Under the pieces are notes generated by a model. It was not told the DNA's origin. It did not search any database and saw only the letters and a program-made list of their open reading frames with translations. Below are positions 31,001 through 35,697 of a stretch of 35,697 nt of DNA, piece after piece. This stretch comes from a virus: positions 1 to 35,697 of the IMG/VR virus record IMGVR_UViG_3300043427_001582; one strand, given 5' to 3'. The translations under genes and the position numbers were made by a program. Each line of letters opens with the position of its first letter. Position 1 is the first letter of the stretch.

Positions 31001-31363
31001 TTAAAAACGACTCGGTATTCTGGGAACAAAGTCGGAAGCGTTTGGATCACTGTCGTCAGGGTCTTCGCCAAACGGAGGATCGACCAGCGCTCCGTTGAGG
31101 AAGAACTCTGACTTTTGATATTCGAACTGTTTTGTCCTGTCTTTGATTTCTTCGCCTAAGCACATGCCGGCAAAGTAGCTCTCGTTAACAATCTCGGCAC
31201 ATTGTTCGGCTGTGCGTACTTCACCTTCAGGGGAGATGCACTCATTCAGAAGTTGCTGAGAAATGGTCAAAGAAATTAACTTATCTAGTTTGCTGTTTGT
31301 CTCTGTAAGAAGCTCAGAGAGTTGCTTTTGAAATTCAGCAAAGCGATCTGATGAGGAAGTCAT
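31001..31363 (-). CDS. Coiled-coil protein of unknown function
   Basis: About 120 residues from ATG at 31363, whose ATGA overlaps the stop of the upstream gene (the longer frame to 31402 would start from TTG within that gene). A helical N-terminus (RFAEFQKQLSELLTETNSKLDKLISL) and an acidic, Pro-rich tail (DPPFGEDPDDSDPNASDFVPRIP). Coupled with the following and preceding genes. Unknown. Confidence 0.65.
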   Translation of the reverse strand: MTSSSDRFAEFQKQLSELLTETNSKLDKLISLTISQQLLNECISPEGEVRTAEQCAEIVNESYFAGMCLGEEIKDRTKQFEYQKSEFFLNGALVDPPFGEDPDDSDPNASDFVPRIPSRF

Positions 31364-31938
31364 GGGAGCGGCGGAAGCGAGTCGGTGTCCAAGCGGTCCC
31401 AATTTACAGCGTAGTGAATGTACGTGCCATCCATCCAGTTCTCGGGGCGCTGGAAAACGAACCAGCAGCTTGTAACCGAATCACGCGTCGAACCTGTTGC
31501 TCTGTATTTGGGGCGTGGGCTGAGAACAACCATATCGGAGAGCTTGTACTTAAGCAGAAAGGTGCGGCGCTTCGTAACCGGCTCCAAAAAAGAAAGTCGG
31601 TCAAGGATCGCGATTCCCTTTGTTCCTGTTTGCATTCCGTACTCCAGCACGTACTCCGCGCAGTTGCCGAGGCCCATCGTCGCGCACACAACCCAGTCGT
31701 ACTTTTTAGATTTCTCAGAAGTCCACCAAATAGGATCGACGAGGTTTTCTTCGTTAGTGTTTGTAGTTACTTGAAATTTATGTGCTTTAAGTTGCTGAGT
31801 TAATGTTCCGTCTGTATCGTATGGGACAAGCACTGATCCACACACCAAGGTATGTTTTACCAGTTGATGCGGAACTTCCTTTGGGATCACATAGAAACTG
31901 TCCATCTGCATCGGAGATCGAGGAGTTGACTTTAGCAT
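31360..31938 (-). CDS. Degenerate adenine-methyltransferase-like protein
   Basis: About 192 residues from ATG at 31938 (an in-frame TTG at 31947 and ATGs at 31911 and 31905 are alternatives). The layout (V-L-V-P-Y-D-T-D-G, then KYDWVVCATMGL, FLLKYK, VVLSPRPKYRATGSTRDSVTSCWFVF) matches small phage N6-adenine methyltransferases, in which the third piece reads DWIVTNPPF and the last TDSxAYAWFVW. Here NPPF is replaced by C-A-T-M and the AdoMet loop is altered, so it is likely inactive or changed in function. It is divergent from nblA. Confidence 0.6.
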   Translation of the reverse strand: MLKSTPRSPMQMDSFYVIPKEVPHQLVKHTLVCGSVLVPYDTDGTLTQQLKAHKFQVTTNTNEENLVDPIWWTSEKSKKYDWVVCATMGLGNCAEYVLEYGMQTGTKGIAILDRLSFLEPVTKRRTFLLKYKLSDMVVLSPRPKYRATGSTRDSVTSCWFVFQRPENWMDGTYIHYAVNWDRLDTDSLPPLP

Positions 31939-31953
31939 AGTAGTCAATAGAGT
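31926..31953 (+). promoter_or_regulatory. Sigma-70-type promoter of nblA
   Basis: TTGACT (31926-31931), 16-bp spacer, TAGAGT (31948-31953). Initiation near 31960 gives a leader of about 35 nt before the ATG at 31995. It is the best sigma-70-like box on the plus strand in this otherwise leftward region. Confidence 0.7.
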
Positions 31954-31994
31954 TCACGGTGTGCACTGAATGTTTCAGTACCAACCTTAAAACA

Positions 31995-32255
31995 ATGGAA
32001 AATCTGTTCGCGCTGAACACTGAACAGTCGTTCACCCACGTGCGGTTCATGTCCCTTGCTGAGAGTCTCGACAAGAAAGAGCTTTTAGAAGTTCTCGACA
32101 GGACTCACACTCAGTACGCGATCCAGAAGAATCTGTTTACTCAGTTGACTAAGTGGTGTGTACGAAATCGTGTTGAGCTTCCGTGCTTTACGGAACTACT
32201 AAAGCAAACACCGCCAGACCATCCTGCGGATAATAAGCAAAGCCCAGACGCTTGA
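31995..32255 (+). CDS. nblA: NblA-like phycobilisome degradation protein
   Basis: 86 residues from ATG at 31995 (a GTG at 31959 sits at the promoter start and is rejected). The first 55 residues (LFALNTEQSFTHVRFMSLAESLDKKELLEVLDRTHTQYAIQKNLFTQLTKW) follow the NblA/Ycf18 pattern: L-x-x-E-Q-x-F near the start, then two amphipathic helices, ending with L-x-K-x-W. NblA triggers breakdown of phycobilisomes by linking them to Clp protease. Known cyanophages carry nblA to free amino acids from the host light antenna. The tail is longer than usual. The 3' end overlaps 32188-32565 tail to tail. Confidence 0.72.
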   Translation: MENLFALNTEQSFTHVRFMSLAESLDKKELLEVLDRTHTQYAIQKNLFTQLTKWCVRNRVELPCFTELLKQTPPDHPADNKQSPDA

Positions 32256-32565
32256 GGAATAAGGAGAGCAGCACAGTTCGTTCGTTTCGATGCACCGTGG
32301 TCAGGACGGTGCCCGACCTAAGCTTAGGAATGTGTTCTCTTAAAAGCTTATAGACTTTATAAAGCCCCACAAAGTTTACTGCCTTTGCTTCATGATTTTG
32401 TAAACTGCGTGTACGTTTATTTTGTCTGTTGTTCTCCCAATCATTTGCCGCCCGCATTGATTTGGACACTACGATAGAAATGTTTGTATGAGACCTCATA
32501 TCTCTCAAGTAAATGCAAACCCAATAGCCGTCGTGTTTAACTCGTAAAGCTCGGCTGCGTTTCAT
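32188..32565 (-). CDS. Basic protein of unknown function
   Basis: A 125-residue Arg/Lys-rich protein (MKRSRALRVKHDGYWVCIYLRDMRSHTNISIVV...NKRTRSLQNHEAKAVNFVGLYKVYKLL). Basic and aromatic, possibly nucleic-acid binding; no family recognised. The start lies 7 nt upstream of the terminator hairpin tail (32573-32600). Confidence 0.6.
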   Translation of the reverse strand: MKRSRALRVKHDGYWVCIYLRDMRSHTNISIVVSKSMRAANDWENNRQNKRTRSLQNHEAKAVNFVGLYKVYKLLREHIPKLRSGTVLTTVHRNERTVLLSLFLKRLGFAYYPQDGLAVFALVVP

Positions 32566-32572
32566 GATCGCT

Positions 32573-32600
32573 AAAGAAAAGACGGGCCTTGCGACCCGCC
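32573..32600 (-). terminator. Terminator of the SSB/recombination unit
   Basis: On the minus strand GGCGGGTC, GCAA loop, GGCCCGTC (8 bp with T-G pairs), followed by TTTTCTTT. The loop is of the stable GNRA type. It ends the transcription of 32627-33439. Confidence 0.85.
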
Positions 32601-32626
32601 TCGTAGTGTTCTAGTCGATCTCTAGA

Positions 32627-33439
32627 TTAGAAATCGATACCCAGCTTCTCAGCTTGTTCGGCAGTAAGTTCCACAGCCTTTTTGGCTTTGGCCGTGGGAG
32701 GCTCAGCCGCCTTTTCGGGTGCAGAGGGAAGTGCCGCAACAGGTTCCGGAGCTTGCGTGAACGACCGCCGTTCAGGAGCATCGCCCCGTGTTGCGCTGAA
32801 CTGGGCTTTGATCTCACCGTGGTCGCTGCCTAACGGAAGCTCCACAAGATCTGAACCAGCGATGTGTGAGCGAAGCGCCGACGAAATCATGTCGACCCCT
32901 TCGCCTTTGAGGTAGTCGCCGACATCTTTAAGGAGTTTCTCCTCCTTATCGTTGCCAGCGGGTCGATCCTTGAACTCCAGAGCGTTGAAGTTGATCTTAT
33001 TGCCGTCTGCGCCCGTTACAGGATCCCGTTCCGCAAAACTCTTAGTGACGAACTTAGAGCAAGTGATAACAGACGCGCAGTTAATACGGTTGTTATACAA
33101 GGTCTGAAAGTAACTAATGAAGTTCTTCTGACTCGACTTGCCGCTGATAACGGAAGTCGTCACGCAGCGGGGCGGAAGCAGCCTGTGGTTAGGCGAGACG
33201 CCGATGTACGCGATCCTTAGAAACTCCTCTTGGTTGCGCATCCCGAGGTTGCCGAAGTACGGCATGAAACCCAAAAGAATGAACTCAATCGGAATCCCGT
33301 TGTCATTGACGTCGGTGATTGCGCTGTCCGGGTCAACATCGGATTTCCAGCGGCGAGCTTGAAGATCAATGCGAAGAGTGTGCGGAGGAAGATTGCAGAG
33401 AATTTCGTCTTCCGAAAAATTGCTTGCGATAAATACCAT
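32627..33439 (-). CDS. DNA-binding/replication-associated protein with acidic-tail motif
   Basis: About 270 residues from ATG at 33439 (the frame to 33460 would start from TTG). The protein has a beta-rich middle (YFGNLGMRNQEEFLRIAYIGVSPNHRLLPPR) and a long Pro/Ala/Glu linker. It ends EKLGIDF, like the SSB-type protein next to it (GSIDFSL), and this kind of acidic/aromatic tail is the usual protein-docking tip of single-strand binding proteins. The family is not recognised; a role with ssDNA is inferred from the tail and position. Confidence 0.6.
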   Translation of the reverse strand: MVFIASNFSEDEILCNLPPHTLRIDLQARRWKSDVDPDSAITDVNDNGIPIEFILLGFMPYFGNLGMRNQEEFLRIAYIGVSPNHRLLPPRCVTTSVISGKSSQKNFISYFQTLYNNRINCASVITCSKFVTKSFAERDPVTGADGNKINFNALEFKDRPAGNDKEEKLLKDVGDYLKGEGVDMISSALRSHIAGSDLVELPLGSDHGEIKAQFSATRGDAPERRSFTQAPEPVAALPSAPEKAAEPPTAKAKKAVELTAEQAEKLGIDF

Positions 33440-33456
33440 TAGTAGTACTCCAGAAA

Positions 33457-34101
33457 TCAAAGAGAGAAGTCAATCGAACCGAGAGCAGCAGCGGCGACTT
33501 TACCTTTTTCAGGATCGGCCGCCTTTTTAGGAGTCGTTTTGTTCGTCTTAGGAAGATAGAGAATCTTGTCGACGTTGTAGTTGAGGTACAACTTGTCGTC
33601 CTTTTCGGAACTGGAAACTTTACCTACGGCAATTGTAGGTGTGCCAGGTGCGAGATCAGCAAGTTGTTTGGAGTGCTCGGCCCACGCCGTAAGTTTGAAC
33701 CAATTCGTTTCCTTATCTTCGGATTGCCAAGCCAGGGATCGATTGGTGACGGTCGTATCGCTGAGTTCAACTTCTTCCGCTTTAGGACCAAGGCCCCCGG
33801 TAGCGACAAAGAGGTTGATTGCCAGCAGATCGTCGAAACTGTCGTGAGTGATGATGAGCATTGGCTGCATCTGAAGCACGGAGTCAGGAGTCGGCCGCGT
33901 GGGACCAACCGCGAGCACCGTATCCCCCTCAGCCAGAGTTTTTAAAGTCTTGCCAACGTAGTGATCTTTCTTCTGCATCAACTGAACTTTCGTCGCCACG
34001 CGTTTGTCGTTTGACGGCAAAGATTCAGCAAGCACATTCAAAATCCCTTCGTTATCTTGTGCTTCTGCTGTGATGCGGAGGCCCAGTAAAAAGACGTTCA
34101 T
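33457..34101 (-). CDS. ssb: Single-strand DNA-binding protein with two OB-like parts
   Basis: 214 residues. The C-terminal half (about 115-180: TNRSLAWQSEDKETNWFKLTAWAEHSKQLADLAPGTPTIAVGKVSSSEKDDKLYLNYNVDKILYLP) matches the bacterial SSB OB fold (the W-F-K-L-T-A-W strand and the following loop). The N-terminal half (MNVFLLGLRITAEA, VATKVQLMQKKDH, EGDTVLAVG) looks like a second OB fold. It ends with an acidic tip (GSIDFSL). It would coat single strands at the fork. The start overlaps the end of the upstream gene by 50 nt. Confidence 0.75.
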   Translation of the reverse strand: MNVFLLGLRITAEAQDNEGILNVLAESLPSNDKRVATKVQLMQKKDHYVGKTLKTLAEGDTVLAVGPTRPTPDSVLQMQPMLIITHDSFDDLLAINLFVATGGLGPKAEEVELSDTTVTNRSLAWQSEDKETNWFKLTAWAEHSKQLADLAPGTPTIAVGKVSSSEKDDKLYLNYNVDKILYLPKTNKTTPKKAADPEKGKVAAAALGSIDFSL

Positions 34102-34630
34102 GATTGAGGTTTCTGTAGACCGTTGAAGGATGTACCTTTAGTACCTTGGCAATCTGCTTTGGGCTGACGCCTTGGCTCGCGTAGGCTAGGAGCAAACTGG
34201 TCCCACCGCAAGTCAGTTTCGAGTTTTTGCCCTGTCTGTACTCGAAGTGCAACGGATTAACACAGTTCTTACAGCCGCAGCTAGGTTTCGGCAGACAGTC
34301 CTCATTCGGGATATCTAAGTATCTGACAATTAGGTTTCTAATGTAATAGCGTTTTTTAAGTGCGTATACGCAAGGGACAGCGTTCGTGTACGATCCAGTC
34401 CACGGAACACACGTTTTGTAGTCGTAGTTATTAAATGCAAGGTTTTTAAATAGCCTCGCCAGGGAGGTCTCCTTTGTTTCGGAGTAGTCTAGTTTTGTTT
34501 TAGTAGCGTTTAACGCACGACCGATATCAATCGCCTGCGCTTGCGCGTGGGCAGTGCCGTTTGCATAAAGAGGGAGCGTCAGCTTCGACCCGTTTCGGTA
34601 GACGAACAGAGTGTGCGTCAGCAGGGTCAC
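34052..34630 (-). CDS. Zn/HNH-like protein with C-terminal HTH
   Basis: 192 residues. Middle: CGCKNCVNPLHFEY, the same Cys-Cys-Asn-Pro-His pattern as the protein at 16573 (CGDPDCLNPYHM). C-terminus: LLLAYASQGVSPKQIAKVLKVHPSTVYRNL, an HTH of the resolvase type. Between these and the N-terminal part (residues 1-110) no HNH catalytic run is seen. It overlaps the SSB gene by 50 nt and is coupled with the gene upstream (34627). Probably a DNA-binding protein. Confidence 0.68.
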   Translation of the reverse strand: MTLLTHTLFVYRNGSKLTLPLYANGTAHAQAQAIDIGRALNATKTKLDYSETKETSLARLFKNLAFNNYDYKTCVPWTGSYTNAVPCVYALKKRYYIRNLIVRYLDIPNEDCLPKPSCGCKNCVNPLHFEYRQGKNSKLTCGGTSLLLAYASQGVSPKQIAKVLKVHPSTVYRNLNHERLFTGPPHHSRSTR

Positions 34631-35190
34631 ATGCCCTCCCGGAGCCAGTAAAACCTACGGAGTTTATGACCTTTCTTTAGCACCATGTCAAGCGTATTTA
34701 GTCTGTACACTGCGTCTTCGTAGCTCTTAAAAACCTCGGCTTTCTCTTGATTTTTGGAGTATTCCGCGATCACACCACTGCACAGAGACCGTTTGACGTA
34801 GGTCGTTCCTGCGGGGCTGACGATGAGCCACACCTCGCGAAAGCGGAGATATGGTTTTTCCTTCATCTCAGTTTCGGAATACAGGTTTTTAGCCCTCCGA
34901 ATTGTAGTGCGAAAGAAGCCCTCCTCCGCATCTTGACCTTTCTTAACGATTGGCTTCGGTGTGGTTTGTGTTGCGTCACTAACGATGCTCATCTGAATGT
35001 TGAACTTCTTCTTTGCGGAACGCGCCGCGTTGCTCGCTTTCAGCGGGGAATCGAACGCCTGTGGGAGAACATGTAGGTCATTGTCGCTTTGAATAACACC
35101 AAAGTACTTACCGTCGCTGGTCTGCACGGTAAAGATCTCCTTTGTAGGGTTTTTAGAAATTTTGAACGGTTCCATCATTTCGATGCCCAT
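34627..35190 (-). CDS. Protein of unknown function next to DNA polymerase
   Basis: 187 residues, basic (KISKNPTKEIFTVQTSDGKYFGVIQ; KASNAARSAKKKFNIQM; FFRTTIRRAKNLYSETEMKEKP), with an alpha/beta C-terminus. Its start overlaps the 3' end of the polymerase gene (16 nt) and its stop overlaps the next start (ATGA). It could be a replication partner of the polymerase; no family recognised. Confidence 0.65.
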   Translation of the reverse strand: MGIEMMEPFKISKNPTKEIFTVQTSDGKYFGVIQSDNDLHVLPQAFDSPLKASNAARSAKKKFNIQMSIVSDATQTTPKPIVKKGQDAEEGFFRTTIRRAKNLYSETEMKEKPYLRFREVWLIVSPAGTTYVKRSLCSGVIAEYSKNQEKAEVFKSYEDAVYRLNTLDMVLKKGHKLRRFYWLREGM

Positions 35191-35697
35191 GTGTCTCCTA
35201 CGCTTGCGTCGGCTGAAGCTGGTACGGATCGTAGCACCGTCTCCGCAGCTTTGATCATAATGTTTTCTAGAATAGTTTTATACTCCTCGGCTAGATCCTC
35301 CCGTACTTCAAGGACGATTTCATCGTGTACACACGCAACCATGGTTACGTCGCAAGTATCTCCTTGAATGTGGTCGTTTAGTTCTGCGATTGCGATCTTT
35401 AGAATGTCCGCACCGCTACCCTGAATCAAGGTGTTGGCAGAGCACATCATTGTCGCGTCGTCGTAGCTCAAGAGTCGGCGCCTGCCGCAGGCAGTACGGA
35501 TGTAGGCCCAACCGTCTTGAACAAGGGACGAACGCTCTTTGTGCCATTCCCTAAGGCGAGGGTACGCAGCGTGGAAGGCAGCGTGGGCGACCTTAGCCTC
35601 TGACAAAGATATAATTTTGCCGCTCTGCGCCGCATACGTTTTGTACTTCCGGTAGCCCATTCCGTACAGCAAAGCGAAGTTCAGGGTTTTACCGTCC
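35175..35697 (-). CDS. DNA polymerase A (family A) C-terminal part, continues beyond window
   Basis: The frame is open to the window edge, so the polymerase begins outside. The motif DGKTLNFALLYGMGYRKY is the family A O-helix (K, NF, YG), and VACVHDEIVLEV is motif C (H-D-E). Between them lie RRRLLSYDDATMMCSANTLIQGSGAD and the palm strands. An ATG at 35672 inside this frame is not the start. It is the phage replicative polymerase and stands at the head of the leftward replication genes in the window. Confidence 0.93.
   Translation of the reverse strand, partial: DGKTLNFALLYGMGYRKYKTYAAQSGKIISLSEAKVAHAAFHAAYPRLREWHKERSSLVQDGWAYIRTACGRRRLLSYDDATMMCSANTLIQGSGADILKIAIAELNDHIQGDTCDVTMVACVHDEIVLEVREDLAEEYKTILENIMIKAAETVLRSVPASADASVGDTWASK

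Noticed and set aside
31787-32074. A minus-strand ORF opposite nblA
   Set aside because: It crosses the nblA promoter and is antisense to a recognisable protein; no motif.
34747-35367. Plus-strand ORFs (34747-35076 and 35089-35367) opposite the polymerase and its neighbour
   Set aside because: They are shadows of the polymerase frame, which carries clear family A motifs.

Overview
The window looks like most of one arm of a tailed phage (cyanophage) genome infecting a phycobilisome-containing cyanobacterium. The evidence is a capsid/virion module, lysis enzymes, a phage-type replication set (DNA polymerase A, PrimPol-SF3 helicase, SSB, PD-(D/E)XK nuclease, ThyX), an NblA-like phycobilisome-degradation gene, and a cyanobacterial-style PEP-CTERM-like tail on one small protein. 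I see no integrase, terminase or portal, and the genome continues past both edges: the window opens inside an intron of the capsid gene and ends inside the DNA polymerase gene.

The most striking region is 1-3153. The major capsid protein gene is not one ORF. It is split by at least five group I introns (the first only partly in the window). Splicing at predicted U/G boundaries restores one continuous frame over six exon pieces, including an exon of only 41 nt. The introns share the same core elements (AATTGCTGGGA, AATCAGCAGCC, TTCAACGACTA, GATATAGTC). One of them (1084-2035) carries a LAGLIDADG homing endonuclease and has a two-base-pair compensatory swap in helix P7.

3168-14522 is a mostly plus-strand virion module: structural proteins, a ComEA-like helix-hairpin-helix protein, a large Pro/Ala/Gly-rich protein, a protein with a SWIM-like Cys/His pattern, and a GH104 lysozyme fused to a degenerate M23 domain. 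A minus-strand pair (HTH regulator plus Dps ferritin with an intact ferroxidase site) interrupts it at 10685-11492. 14482-17232 is a minus-strand operon of small regulators and a Dam-like methyltransferase; it contains a cloverleaf-like structured leader at 15809-15892. An AT-rich divergent region (17233-17577) with nested inverted repeats separates it from a plus-strand block of small genes (17578-18792), including a sigma-70 region-4-like protein.

18829-23106 holds host-contact and lysis genes: a C1q-like fiber, a LamG fiber and a shortened paralogue of its N-terminal domain, two antisense small membrane proteins, and a three-part endolysin (GH24 lysozyme, SH3-like linker, C39-like cysteine peptidase). 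23157-25135 ends in an overlapping TGATG-coupled cluster and thyX. It is followed by a candidate small RNA with its own promoter and terminator, then tRNA-Thr(UGU).

25322 to the right edge is transcribed leftward: small proteins, a membrane protein, PrimPol-helicase, nuclease, SSB-type proteins, a Zn/HTH protein and DNA polymerase A. Against this direction lies nblA (31995-32255), behind a good sigma-70-type promoter. Two genome-wide signals stand out: the heptamer GCGTGGG is strongly over-represented and favours the plus strand regardless of gene direction, and many plus-strand genes lack a Shine-Dalgarno but carry a TAnnnT hexamer 21-26 nt before the start codon. Start and splice positions were assigned by reading only; no database search or folding program was run.
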